In this document: in pieces, positions 55,380 to 64,000 of the stretch
How the letters are laid out: the number at the start of each line of letters is the position of its first letter
Position numbering within the stretch: the stretch's first letter is position 1
Assembly: GCF_040616545.1 (NCBI RefSeq)
Contig: NZ_CP156688.1
Span: 2,976,001-3,040,000, forward strand
Direction of reading: 5' to 3'
Source: Akkermansia muciniphila
GTDB taxonomy: Bacteria > Verrucomicrobiota > Verrucomicrobiia > Verrucomicrobiales > Akkermansiaceae
DNA length: 64,000 nt
The notes under the pieces: generated by a model
Databases searched by the model: none
What the model saw: only the letters and a program-made list of their open reading frames with translations
What the model was told of the DNA's origin: nothing
Translations under genes and position numbers: made by a program

Positions 55380-55904
55380 ATGAAAACTAATATTATATTA
55401 CCTTCGGTTATTTTGACGTTAAATTTATTATATTCTTGTACCTTCATATCCTCAAAAAAAGAAGAAACAAGGAACTCCTATATTCCTCCTTACTACCTAC
55501 ATTATAATACTCCTGCCTACATTGCAGGAAAAGATATGATTAGAAATTCATTAAAATCATACTGGGATTTATCGTCCAATATGACTCCACAACCAAATCT
55601 TAATCCATATGATAAAAAATGGAATGGAAGCGAAACAGCTCTTATGTTAGCGGCAGCTATCGGGGATATTGATACCATGAAGAAATTACTCGAATTTGGT
55701 GCTGATATCAATGTTGCTTCAAATGAAATGAAGCTACCCTCTATGACCTTTCCCTACAGAGAAACTGCCTTACATTATGCTGCTCGTACAGGACAAACAG
55801 GTGCCTACAATTTTTTGATTAAACAAGGAGCTAACCAGAATTTGAAAAATACTGATGGAATAACAGCCCAGCAATTACTGGAGACTGAAGTAAAAAATAA
55901 TTAA
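55380..55904 (+). CDS. ankyrin-repeat lipoprotein
   Basis: 174 residues. A signal sequence ends in a lipobox (LLYSC, Cys20). Two ankyrin repeats are clear: GSETALMLAAAIGDIDTMKKLLEFGADIN (about 85-113) and RETALHYAARTGQTGAYNFLIKQGANQN (about 128-155), with the next starting KNTDGITAQQLL. Ankyrin lipoproteins are common beside polymorphic toxins and often act as immunity proteins, which the RHS context makes plausible. ATG at 55380 is used; a TTG at 55371 is non-standard. AT-rich. Confidence 0.78.
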   Translation: MKTNIILPSVILTLNLLYSCTFISSKKEETRNSYIPPYYLHYNTPAYIAGKDMIRNSLKSYWDLSSNMTPQPNLNPYDKKWNGSETALMLAAAIGDIDTMKKLLEFGADINVASNEMKLPSMTFPYRETALHYAARTGQTGAYNFLIKQGANQNLKNTDGITAQQLLETEVKNN

Positions 55905-56125
55905 AAATCAAAAAAAACTTTTATAATAATCAAACAAACGTATTAATATAGAATTTAAATATAATAATTAATATTATAAAGTGACATACAGGATGAAAAA
56001 GGAGGTATAGGCCTGCCGCACAGTAACAGGATAAGAATATATACAGGACAATGTCTTCCAAGAAAAGATTTCAGAAAGAACTTATTAAATTTAAAATTAT
56101 CCTCTCTCTTCGGAAGGAAAACATA

Positions 56126-57142
56126 ATGAAATGGATAAAAAATAATAAGAAAACCAGTTTTTCTATTATAGCATTATTGGCCTTGCTCATCTTTTTCCTT
56201 TATCCCGGCAATGATATTACATGCCTGGACATAGTACCCCCTGCGACAGCCAATATTCAATCTACCCAGGCCGGAGATGTGTTAAAAATGGATATTCCCC
56301 ATTCGGAACGCAAGCTCACCTTGATTTTCATTCCAAAAGGAAGTTACCCAATTACAAAATCTGGCCATCGTGCGGAAATTACTTATCCCTACTGGCTAGG
56401 GAAGTACGAAGTCACGCAGGAGGAATGGGAAAAGATGATGGGATGGATACCGATTCCGGAATTGGAAGAAAGATGGACCATCACAACGGGCGCACAGTAC
56501 CCCATGTGCCAGGTCTCCTATGATGAATGCCTGGATTTTTGTGATCGATTAACCGAGATTGCACGACAACAGGGGATTCTTCCGGAAGGATATTGCTTTT
56601 CCCTGCCTACGGAAGCACAGTGGGAATTAGCCTATTCCTGCGGCAAGGAAATCGTTCTTCCCGATAATCTTGAGGAAGTAGCATGGATGAATCCTCACGA
56701 TGCCAATACAGGGGCCTATCCTGTGGGACAAAAAGAACCCAATGCATGGGGATTTCATGACATGTTGGGCAATGTATGGGAGTTATGTGCGGATTTTTAT
56801 CATTCTCATCGTTTGCATGGCGGCAATCCCGTCAACTGGAAAACGGATACCGGCAATTTATCCACCGATACTGGTTTATCAGTCACCTCCCTGGGAGGAG
56901 GAGTGTTTTCTTTCATACCCGATAATGAGAAAGAGATACCTCGTGAAAGATATCATGCTGATTCAAGAAGAGCCAGTACCGGATTGAGAGTAGCGTTAGT
57001 TCCGGTTCAGCAACATCAATTGTTGAAAAAAAGGTTAAAACACTTACATCCTGTTCCGGGTTGGATGATAGATATCAGGGACTCATTCGAGCTGATCTAC
57101 ATGTATATGAAAACATACTGGAAGACTTTAACGAATCTATGA
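56126..57142 (+). CDS. membrane-anchored FGE-fold (SUMF1-like) protein
   Basis: 338 residues. An N-terminal transmembrane helix (SFSIIALLALLIFFLYP) is followed by a formylglycine-generating-enzyme fold: PYWLGKYEVTQEEWEKMMG, CQVSYDECLDFCDRL, YCFSLPTEAQWELAYSC, GAYPVGQKEPNAWGFHDMLGNVWELCADFY, and GLRVALV. The catalytic Cys pair of true FGE (in the GGSWxCxxxxCR region) is absent here (SLGGGVFSFIP), so it is likely non-catalytic. A C-terminal helical tail follows. An AAGGA 8-10 bases upstream supports ATG at 56126 over the ATG at 56051. It may decorate or bind the surface toxin system; this is only inferred. Confidence 0.78.
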   Translation: MKWIKNNKKTSFSIIALLALLIFFLYPGNDITCLDIVPPATANIQSTQAGDVLKMDIPHSERKLTLIFIPKGSYPITKSGHRAEITYPYWLGKYEVTQEEWEKMMGWIPIPELEERWTITTGAQYPMCQVSYDECLDFCDRLTEIARQQGILPEGYCFSLPTEAQWELAYSCGKEIVLPDNLEEVAWMNPHDANTGAYPVGQKEPNAWGFHDMLGNVWELCADFYHSHRLHGGNPVNWKTDTGNLSTDTGLSVTSLGGGVFSFIPDNEKEIPRERYHADSRRASTGLRVALVPVQQHQLLKKRLKHLHPVPGWMIDIRDSFELIYMYMKTYWKTLTNL

Positions 57143-57198
57143 TCATTTGAAAAATATTCCTGTTTTTGTTTTGGACTATTCCCAAATGCCGTACCAAC

Positions 57199-57435
57199 TT
57201 AAAAGCCAAGCTTGGCGATTGTCGTTTTCAGACGCAGGAAATGCCAGTACATTGTAACACGGATAATGTCCAGTTTGACGGTAGCGTACGAGCCGACTCC
57301 TATTTCCCGGCAAATCTGTTTCCATTGAGCTCCGTGAATGCAATGGCTAACGAATTTCTCGTAGTCTTTCACAGTAGCAGCACTCTGGAAGGAAATTAGT
57401 CTGCGGTCATCTGAGGCGGTAAGACGGCTACGAAA
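57199..57435 (-). pseudogene. unassigned open-frame relic
   Basis: Minus-strand frame with no clear start reading SDDRRLISFQSAATVKDYEK and later WKQICREIGVGSYATVKLD, ending TTIAKLGF. It looks like real coding (no low complexity, a helix-turn-helix-like WKQICREIGVG), but has no recognisable family and no upstream start except an internal GTG. Probably a remnant. The rest of the gap 57143-57572 shows nothing. Confidence 0.3.
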
Positions 57436-57572
57436 CTAGAGAAATCTTTACGATGCCCACGAGAAGGGCTCTGTCATCCTGTCTTTTCAGAGAGGAATCA
57501 TCAAAATAGCGTGAGGAGGAGAATTTCCGGAAATTCTCTTCCTCTTATTGCACGTTACATCATCGGCGCTGA

Positions 57573-58082
57573 TCACTTGATTTCCTTCTGCATGTAAACG
57601 ATGTCAAAGGATCGGCCCAGTTTGAAGCCGATGTTTTTCAGGCGCCCGGCATGGATAAAGCCCTGGCTGGCGTGAAAGGACATGCTTTGTTCATTCTCAG
57701 AGGATATTTCCGCAATGATATGGCGGATGCCCTGCTTCACGGCATCCTCTTCCAGACGGCCCAGACACATCCGGCCAATGCCCCGGCCAAGATGGGAGGG
57801 AACAATGAAGTAAGTGATGGTGGCCGTTTCCCGGAATGTGGGTACGGGCTTATACGCACTCAGGAAGCAGAAGCCTACTACTTCACCGGCCCGGCAGTCC
57901 ACCACGGCATACGCCGGATAACCTTTCACGCGTTCCAGAATATGGGGATAAAAGGATTCCGGCAGTTCCGCATCCGAGAAAGCGGCCGTTCCATTCATCA
58001 CGTAATGGTTGAAGATACGGATGACAGCCTCCCGATGGGAATCTGCCAACGGTTCAAATACTATTTTTTCCACCATATTCAT
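57573..58082 (-). CDS. GNAT-family N-acetyltransferase (phosphinothricin-type)
   Basis: 169 residues. GNAT pattern with IVFEPLADSHREAVIRIFNHYVMNGTAAF at the N-terminus, VVGFCFLSAYKPVPTF, ATITYFIVPSHLGRGIGRMCL as the acetyl-CoA-binding A motif (about residues 90-110), and ENEQSMSFHASQGFIHAGRLKNIGFKLGR at the C-terminus. The arrangement is like PAT/YncA-type acetyltransferases. ATG at 58082 is chosen; a GTG at 58100 in frame is less likely. Substrate unknown. Confidence 0.85.
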   Translation of the reverse strand: MNMVEKIVFEPLADSHREAVIRIFNHYVMNGTAAFSDAELPESFYPHILERVKGYPAYAVVDCRAGEVVGFCFLSAYKPVPTFRETATITYFIVPSHLGRGIGRMCLGRLEEDAVKQGIRHIIAEISSENEQSMSFHASQGFIHAGRLKNIGFKLGRSFDIVYMQKEIK

Positions 58083-58142
58083 TGCTTGTTGTTTCACCAC
58101 AGTACAAAGCTTTTATAAAGAATGGGTTTCATGCTTTTATAC

Positions 58143-58355
58143 CTATTCCTGACTGCCTCTCCGGTATTTGCCAGCCACTGCCGCAGGAATAGCAGGGCTG
58201 ATGCGGAACACAGCCTTGCACTTGCTTTGAGACATATCCAGCAACAATTCCGTTCCATCATTTCCAGAATAGCTGATTTTTCCTTTAAAAGCATTCCGGC
58301 CCCCAGTGATAGGGAAACGCCTCTCCGTCTGCTGCCATCGGTTCCTTTTCTTCAT
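58143..58355 (-). CDS. small hypothetical open frame downstream of uvrA
   Basis: 70 codons starting MKKRNRWQQTERRFPITGG and ending AAVAGKYRRGSQE, on the same strand as uvrA and 6 bases after its terminator. Basic ends and a DGTELLLDMS segment. Could be a genuine small protein or a chance frame. The gap 58083-58420 holds nothing else except the terminator. Confidence 0.25.
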   Translation of the reverse strand: MKKRNRWQQTERRFPITGGRNAFKGKISYSGNDGTELLLDMSQSKCKAVFRISPAIPAAVAGKYRRGSQE

Positions 58356-58360
58356 AAGAA

Positions 58361-58391
58361 AGGACCGTTCCGAAAAGCCCGGAACGGTCCT
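58361..58391 (-). terminator. rho-independent terminator of uvrA
   Basis: Perfect 12-bp stem AGGACCGTTCCG / CGGAACGGTCCT with a 7-base loop. Read on the minus strand it is followed by TTTCTT. It sits 30 bases after the uvrA stop. Confidence 0.85.
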
Positions 58392-58420
58392 GACAAGAAT
58401 AAGGTTTTTGGTTGAACAGA

Positions 58421-61400
58421 TTACACGCCGTCCGGTTCCAGCTCCCGGCGGATGTATTCCGCCGTGGGGGAGTCTTTTTTGGCTATCTGTTCCGGCGTTC
58501 CTTCCGCCACGATGGTTCCTCCGGCGTCGCCCGGGCCGGGGCCCATGTCAATGACGTAGTCCGCCTCCGCCATGATTTCCGTGTTGTGCTCAATGACGAT
58601 GACCGTGTTCCCCTGGTCCGCCAGGCGGTGCAGTACGTCAATGAGCAATCTCACGTCCCGCGGATGCAGGCCGATGGAGGGTTCCTCAATGAGGTACAGG
58701 TCGCCGGGAAGTTCCTTGCCTTTCATCAGGGCGTTCCGGCTGACGCGCCGTCCCTTGATGAGTTCCGTCACCAGCTTGAGCCGCTGGGCTTCCCCGCCGG
58801 AGAGCGTATTGGACGCCTGCCCCAGTGTCAGGTAGCCCAGGCCGGTTTCCGCCAACAGCTTGAGGGGGTCCGAGATGCGGGGCTGGCTTTCAAAGAATTC
58901 TGCCGCTTCCGCAAAGTCCATCTGGAGAACGTCCGCAATGGTTTTCCCCTTGTACCTCACGGTCAGGGTGGCGGCGTTGTAACGCTTGCCCCGGCAGGTT
59001 TCACACGGCACGTAGCAGGGCGGCAGGAAGTCCATTTCCAGCTTTTGCATGCCCGTTCCCTTGCAGGATTCGCAGTTGCCCTGCCCCGTGTTGAAGGAGA
59101 AGCGGCCGCGGTCAAAGCCCAGCCTGCGCGCGTCAGCCGTCTGCGCAAACAGCGTCCGGATGTCGTCCAGAAAGCCCACGTACGTTGCCGGAGTGGAACG
59201 GGGCGTCTTGCCGATGGGGCTCTGGTCCACGCCGTACACCATACGAATGGAGTCAAAGCCGGAGGAGGTTTTCCACAGCTTTTTCTGGTCCCTCGTGAGC
59301 TTGTCGCCAATGGCCTGGCGCGCCACCAGCCGGATGGTTCCCGTCATCAGGGAGGTTTTTCCCGCGCCGGATACGCCGGTGAGCACCGTGAGCCTCGCCT
59401 TGGGAATGGCTACGTTCACGTCCTTCAGGTTGTTCAGGCAGCAGCCTCCCACCCGCAGCCATGCGGAATTCTCCTTTTTGGCGGGAATCCTGCGCCTTTT
59501 GCCCCGGTAGGGGTGCTGCGGCTTGTGATGCAGGGCCGCGCCCGTCACGGAGTCCGGCATGGCGGCCAGTTCCTCAAAGGTTCCGCGGGCCACCACCTGG
59601 CCGCCGTGAATACCCGCGCCCGGCCCCATGTCCACAATGTGGTCCGCACGCCTCATGGTGTCTTCATCATGTTCCACTACCAGCAGGGTGTTGCCCCGGC
59701 GCTTGAGTTCATCCAGCGTGCCGAGCAGCAGTTCATTGTCCTTCGGATGAAGGCCGATGGTGGGTTCATCCAGCACGTAAAGCACGCCGCGCAGGTGGGA
59801 GCCCAGCTGGGAGGCCAGGCGGATGCGCTGGGTTTCCCCGCCGGAGAGCGTCGTGGCGCTGCGGTCCAGGGACAGGTACCCCAGCCCCACGCGATGGAGG
59901 AAGTTCAGGCGCTGCGTGATTTCCGCCACCACGTCGCGGGCGATGAGGGCTTCTTCCCGCTCAAATTTCCACCCCTTCACCAGTTCCGCCGCAGCCACCG
60001 CAGGCAGGGAGGCGATTTCACCGGGGGTTACCCCCTGAAGCCTCACGGCACGCGCAAACTCGTTCAACCGCACGCCCTGGCAGGCGGGGCAGACTTTCAC
60101 TCCCTTGTCGTCATCCGCCTGGCGGGCCAGGTCCCGGTCATATTTCAGTTCGGCCTCCAGCAGGGATTGCGCCTGGTCTTCCTTCATCTTTCCCTTGCCC
60201 ACGATGCCGTGCCCGCGGCAAACGGGGCACCACCCGCGCGGGGAGTTGAAGGAGAAGGTGTACGGCTCCAGCTCCGGGAAGGACTGCCCGCAGGAGGCGC
60301 AGGCCAGTTTGGTTCCCATCAGCTCCGGCCGGCTGGAACCGGGCGGCAGCACCTGTAAAAATCCTTCACCCATTTCCAGCGCGGCATGTACCGCTCCGGC
60401 AAGTTTCTCCGGGGTCCAGGAGGCCTCCGGCCTTGAGACAACCAGGTCCAGGTCATGGCTGGAATAACGGTCCAGCGGCTGAAAGCCGCTCAGGGGGACC
60501 AGGGCCCCGTCCACCCACATTTCTTCATATCCCTTTCCTTCCGCCCAGCGGGCCAGGTCCGCGTAGTGCCCCTTGCGCCCACGCACCAGCGGAGCCAGCA
60601 GGGCTACGCGGCCATGTTTTTTCAATTCACGCACCACCAGTTCCACCACCTCGGATTCCGACCTTTTACCCACCGGCACGCCGCACTGCGGGCAGTAGGC
60701 CTGCCCCAGCTTGGCGTACAGCAGGCGCATGAACTGCCAGATTTCCGTGACGGTGCCCACGGTGGATTTGGTCCCCCCGCGGGACATGTTCTGTTCAATG
60801 GCTACGGTGGGGGGCAGGCCGGTAAGGCGGTCAATGTCCGGGCTTTCCAGTTGTTCCGTGAATTGCCGGGCGTACGGGGACATGACGTCCATGAACCGCC
60901 GCTGCCCTTCCGCAAAGAAGATGTCAAAGGCCAGGGAGCTTTTCCCGGACCCGGAAAGTCCGGTCAGTACGGTCATTTCCCCGCGCGGCACATCCAGGTC
61001 CACGTTTTTCAGGTTGTGGTGGCGCGCGCCGCGCAGGGCCATCACGCCTTCCGGTATGTCCGTGTCTGCGGATTCCTGCGCGGAGGCGTCCGCAGGGTCG
61101 TAAACGGAGGGGCGGCCTTCCAGCACGTCCCTGAGGTATTTGCCCGTATATCCCTTCCCCGCGGCCACGATTTCCTCCGGCGTGCCGGCAGCTACCACAT
61201 GGCCGCCTCCGGCGCCGCCCTCCGGCCCCAGGTCGATCACGTAGTCTGCGGACTTGATGAATTCCGGATTGTGCTCAATGACCAGCAGGGTGTGCCCCTG
61301 CTCCACCAGTTCCCGGAACACGGCCAGCAACACTTCAATATCCGCAAAGTGGAGACCGGTTCCCGGTTCGTCCAGAATGAGCATTTTGGGGCTGTTCGCG

Positions 61401-63946
61401 CCGGAGCCTATCTGGTCCAGCAGGATCTTGGCCAGCTTCAGGCGCTGGTTTTCCCCGCCGGAGAGGGTGTTCAGGGGCTGGCCCAGAGTCAGGTGCCCCA
61501 GCCCTACGCGCTGGAGCACGCCCAGCTTGGCAGCAATGCGGGAGGCCTTGGTCCCTTTTTCCCCCTTGAAGTATTCCAGGGAGGACGCCACCGTCATGCC
61601 GAGAATATCCGCAATGTTCCTGCCGTCCCGGTGCACGCTCAGCACTTCGCTCCCGTAACGGGAGCCATGGCACAGCGGGCACTGTACAAAAATGTCTGAA
61701 AGGAACTGCATCTCCACCTTTTCACTCCCCATGCCCATGCAGCGGGGGCAGCGGCCGTCCCCGCTGTTGAAGGAGAAGAAGCCGGGCTTCATGCCGCGCG
61801 CGCGGGCCGTCTCCGTCTCCGCAAAGAGGGAGCGTATTTCTTCAAACACCCCGGCGTACACGGCAGGGGTGGAGCGCGGGGTGCGGACAATGGGGCTCTG
61901 GTCCACCATCACCACTTCATCCAGCAGTTCCCAGCCCTTGATGGACTTGACACGGGCAGGCTCTTCCTCACACACGCCGCCTTTTTCCACCAGCGCGTTC
62001 AGGTAAAGGACATCGTGCGCCAGGGTGCTCTTTCCGGACCCGCTGACGCCCGTCAGGCAGGTGAACACGCCCAGGGGAATGTCCACGTCCAGCTTGTTCA
62101 TGTTGTGCCGCGTGGCGCCGGAGACTTTCAGGAACTTGCTGGGCTTGCGCCTTTTTCCGGGCACGGCGATGCGCCGCCTGCCGGAAAGGAAGGCCCCCGT
62201 CAGGGATTCCGCCACGTCTCCTATCAGGGCCGGGTCTCCGGAATAAACCAGTTTTCCGCCCTCCCGGCCGGAGCCGGGCCCCATGTCCACCAGGCTGTCC
62301 GCCGCGCGCATCACCGCTTCCTCATGCTCCACCACCACCAGCGTATTGCCGCGCTTTTTAAGGCGGTTCATGGCGGAAATCAGGCGGGAGGTATCGCGCG
62401 GATGAAGGCCTACGGTGGGTTCGTCCAGCACAAACAGGGTATCCGTCAGGGAAGCGCCCAGGCAGGTCGTCAGGCTTACGCGTTCAATTTCCCCGCCGGA
62501 AAGGGAGCGCGTGGAACGGTCAGACGTCAGGTAGCCCAGCCCCACTTCATTGAGGTATTCCAGACGGCTTCTCAATTCCGCCACGGCATGCTTCAACCCG
62601 GCATCCTCATGCGCGCACGGCATTACATACTTGTCCACCCAGGCCAGGAGTTGATCCATGGGCATGCTGGAGAGCTCCGGCATGCTTTTGCCGCCCACCT
62701 TGAACTGGAGGGCCTCCGGCCTCAGGCGCAAGCCATGGCAGGAGGGGCATTCCTGGTACGTGCGGAAACGGCTCAGGTACACGCGCACATGCATCTTGTG
62801 CGTGCGGCTTTCCAGATACTTGAAAAAGCCCACAATGCCATACCACAAGCCCTTTTCATACATTTCATCCGGGTTTTCCCCGTCCCCGTGCATCAGCCAG
62901 TCCCGTTCCCACTGCTTCAGGTCCTTCCACGGCACGTCCAGCCGGACCTTCCGGGAATTATTTCGCCAGCCGCGCATCAGGTCCTTCTTGCATTCGGAAA
63001 ATACTTTGCTCTCCCCTTCAAAAATATGGATGGCCCCGTCATTGACGCTGAGTTCCGGCTTGATGCACCGGGAGTAGTCAATGGTGATGACGCGGCCGTA
63101 GCCGCGGCATTCCGGGCACGCGCCCAGCGGAGAATTGAAGGAGAACAGTCCGGGCCTGGGCTCCATCAGCGGATACCAGTCACCGCGGAACTTCATGGCG
63201 GGCAGCCAGATTCCGTCCACGCGGGGAATCACATGAGCCACACCGCCGCCCAGGCGCATGGCCGTTTCCAGCGCTTCCAGCCTGCGTTCCCGCTGGTCTT
63301 CCGCCAGTTTCACGCGGTCCTGGATGACCAGCAAGGGTTCGCCTTCTTCCAGTGCCCATTCTTCATCTTCCAGCCGGAGAGACTCCCCATGCGCAAAGGC
63401 GCGCAAGTAGCCCTGGGCCACCAGATTCCTTTTCAGCGTGGGGAGGTCCACGGACTCCGGCCGCGCCACCTCCAGGCAAATCATCAATTCCGTCCCGGCG
63501 GGAAATTCCGCATGCAGCTTTTCATCAATGGAGCCTGGCGTCTCCGGCCTGATCTCCCGCCCGGTTTCCGGGTCCATGCCCACGGCCAACCGGGCGAAAA
63601 CGAATTTCCAGTAATCATTCAGCCCCGTCATGGTCCCCACCGTGGAGCGTGAAGTCCGGACGGAGTTGCGCTGGTGCAGGGCAATCGCCGGAAGAATGTT
63701 CTCCACGGCGTCCACGTCCGGCTTGTCCATGCGGTCCATGAACTGGCGCACGTAAGGGGAAAAGGTTTCCATGTAACGCCTCTGCCCCTCCGCATACAGC
63801 GTATGCATCGCCAAACTTGTTTTTCCCGAGCCGGAAGGTCCGGTCACCACCGTCAAGCGCCCCAGGGGAATATCCACATCCACATTCTGCAAATTATGCT
63901 CACGGGCGCCGCGGATGCGGATGCGCCCATCCTCACAATGACTCAT
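58421..63946 (-). CDS. uvrA: tandem-duplicated excinuclease ABC subunit A
   Basis: 1,841 residues, about twice normal UvrA (about 940). It contains two complete UvrA units in one frame. Walker A motifs are GPSGSGKTSLA (about residue 37), GVSGSGKSTLA (about 640), GLSGSGKSSLA (about 995) and GVSGAGKTSLM (about 1525). ABC signatures are LSGGEIERV, LSGGENQRL, LSGGETQRI and LSGGEAQRL. Zn-finger CxxC motifs (CPECRG, CPRCMG, CPVCRG, CESCKG) are in each half. UvrA scans DNA for bulky lesions with UvrB. The double-length form is known in Chlamydiae and related bacteria. Start ATG at 63946 precedes a typical IRGAREHNLQNVDVDIP. Confidence 0.96.
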   Translation of the reverse strand: MSHCEDGRIRIRGAREHNLQNVDVDIPLGRLTVVTGPSGSGKTSLAMHTLYAEGQRRYMETFSPYVRQFMDRMDKPDVDAVENILPAIALHQRNSVRTSRSTVGTMTGLNDYWKFVFARLAVGMDPETGREIRPETPGSIDEKLHAEFPAGTELMICLEVARPESVDLPTLKRNLVAQGYLRAFAHGESLRLEDEEWALEEGEPLLVIQDRVKLAEDQRERRLEALETAMRLGGGVAHVIPRVDGIWLPAMKFRGDWYPLMEPRPGLFSFNSPLGACPECRGYGRVITIDYSRCIKPELSVNDGAIHIFEGESKVFSECKKDLMRGWRNNSRKVRLDVPWKDLKQWERDWLMHGDGENPDEMYEKGLWYGIVGFFKYLESRTHKMHVRVYLSRFRTYQECPSCHGLRLRPEALQFKVGGKSMPELSSMPMDQLLAWVDKYVMPCAHEDAGLKHAVAELRSRLEYLNEVGLGYLTSDRSTRSLSGGEIERVSLTTCLGASLTDTLFVLDEPTVGLHPRDTSRLISAMNRLKKRGNTLVVVEHEEAVMRAADSLVDMGPGSGREGGKLVYSGDPALIGDVAESLTGAFLSGRRRIAVPGKRRKPSKFLKVSGATRHNMNKLDVDIPLGVFTCLTGVSGSGKSTLAHDVLYLNALVEKGGVCEEEPARVKSIKGWELLDEVVMVDQSPIVRTPRSTPAVYAGVFEEIRSLFAETETARARGMKPGFFSFNSGDGRCPRCMGMGSEKVEMQFLSDIFVQCPLCHGSRYGSEVLSVHRDGRNIADILGMTVASSLEYFKGEKGTKASRIAAKLGVLQRVGLGHLTLGQPLNTLSGGENQRLKLAKILLDQIGSGANSPKMLILDEPGTGLHFADIEVLLAVFRELVEQGHTLLVIEHNPEFIKSADYVIDLGPEGGAGGGHVVAAGTPEEIVAAGKGYTGKYLRDVLEGRPSVYDPADASAQESADTDIPEGVMALRGARHHNLKNVDLDVPRGEMTVLTGLSGSGKSSLAFDIFFAEGQRRFMDVMSPYARQFTEQLESPDIDRLTGLPPTVAIEQNMSRGGTKSTVGTVTEIWQFMRLLYAKLGQAYCPQCGVPVGKRSESEVVELVVRELKKHGRVALLAPLVRGRKGHYADLARWAEGKGYEEMWVDGALVPLSGFQPLDRYSSHDLDLVVSRPEASWTPEKLAGAVHAALEMGEGFLQVLPPGSSRPELMGTKLACASCGQSFPELEPYTFSFNSPRGWCPVCRGHGIVGKGKMKEDQAQSLLEAELKYDRDLARQADDDKGVKVCPACQGVRLNEFARAVRLQGVTPGEIASLPAVAAAELVKGWKFEREEALIARDVVAEITQRLNFLHRVGLGYLSLDRSATTLSGGETQRIRLASQLGSHLRGVLYVLDEPTIGLHPKDNELLLGTLDELKRRGNTLLVVEHDEDTMRRADHIVDMGPGAGIHGGQVVARGTFEELAAMPDSVTGAALHHKPQHPYRGKRRRIPAKKENSAWLRVGGCCLNNLKDVNVAIPKARLTVLTGVSGAGKTSLMTGTIRLVARQAIGDKLTRDQKKLWKTSSGFDSIRMVYGVDQSPIGKTPRSTPATYVGFLDDIRTLFAQTADARRLGFDRGRFSFNTGQGNCESCKGTGMQKLEMDFLPPCYVPCETCRGKRYNAATLTVRYKGKTIADVLQMDFAEAAEFFESQPRISDPLKLLAETGLGYLTLGQASNTLSGGEAQRLKLVTELIKGRRVSRNALMKGKELPGDLYLIEEPSIGLHPRDVRLLIDVLHRLADQGNTVIVIEHNTEIMAEADYVIDMGPGPGDAGGTIVAEGTPEQIAKKDSPTAEYIRRELEPDGV

Positions 63947-64000
63947 GGGGTGAGTATATCATCAATTTGGAATCATTCCAAGAGAAGCGCCTGTCATGAA

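Noticed and set aside
58412-63652. Long plus-strand open frames opposite uvrA
   Set aside because: Shadows of the double-length uvrA coding sequence, which has four Walker A motifs and four ABC signatures on the minus strand.

Overview
The window looks like a chromosomal segment of a Verrucomicrobiota bacterium, most likely an Akkermansia species or strain. This is inferred from the GC-rich host-type coding, a PEP-CTERM exported protein, a double-length UvrA, a secreted GH18/LamG/BACON glycosidase suited to mucin-type glycans, near absence of Shine-Dalgarno sites, and an anaerobic (early cobalt) B12 pathway. No rRNA or species marker is present, so the genus is an inference. A corrin-ring cluster is reported in some Akkermansia lineages but not in the A. 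muciniphila type strain, so this is probably a non-type lineage.

Layout. 1-6,700 (+): nuoB and nuoC, a lipoprotein, an RNase III-domain protein, a MenE-like ligase and a secreted Sel1-repeat protein. 6,767-11,421 (-): a secreted GH18 enzyme and a PEP-CTERM protein, followed by a possible integrase relic. 11,978-21,613 (-): Gfo/Idh/MocA oxidoreductase, M3 oligopeptidase, TPR lipoprotein, argS, a four-helix-bundle protein, a BamE-like lipoprotein and a zinc-ribbon membrane protein. 21,805-23,815: GNAT, thioredoxin-like and TfoX-like genes.

24,013-35,320: a cobalamin riboswitch heads a tightly packed operon: cbiK, cbiL, a permease, cbiC, cbiD, a cbiE-cbiT fusion, a cbiF-cbiG-cbiH triple fusion, and cbiA fused to a chloramphenicol-phosphotransferase-like kinase. 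A convergent cobO follows. Together they cover most steps from sirohydrochlorin/precorrin-2 to adenosylated cobyrinic acid a,c-diamide. cbiJ and the nucleotide-loop genes are not in the window.

35,555-45,382: a tRNA-Ser(TGA), a GT25-like gene, then a five-gene minus-strand glycosyltransferase operon. Three of its products are giant fusions joining GT31-like, methyltransferase, GT11 (alpha-1,2-fucosyltransferase), GT25-like, GT2-like, GT6 (ABO blood-group family), CMP-sialate synthetase and GT29-like sialyltransferase domains. They share an undescribed 'LKWD.WG' module. Read together, these are the enzyme classes needed to build host-like H/A/B-type and sialylated glycans, and I consider this the most interesting system in the window.

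45,633-57,142: a 2,051-residue RHS protein with a poly-serine stalk and a C-terminal tip carrying a caspase/CHAT-like His-Cys pair. An AT-rich tail follows, holding candidate immunity genes and two displaced, broken RHS/tip cassettes, an ankyrin lipoprotein and an FGE-fold membrane protein. This is a typical polymorphic-toxin island. 57,199-64,000: a gene relic, a GNAT acetyltransferase and a tandem-duplicated uvrA.
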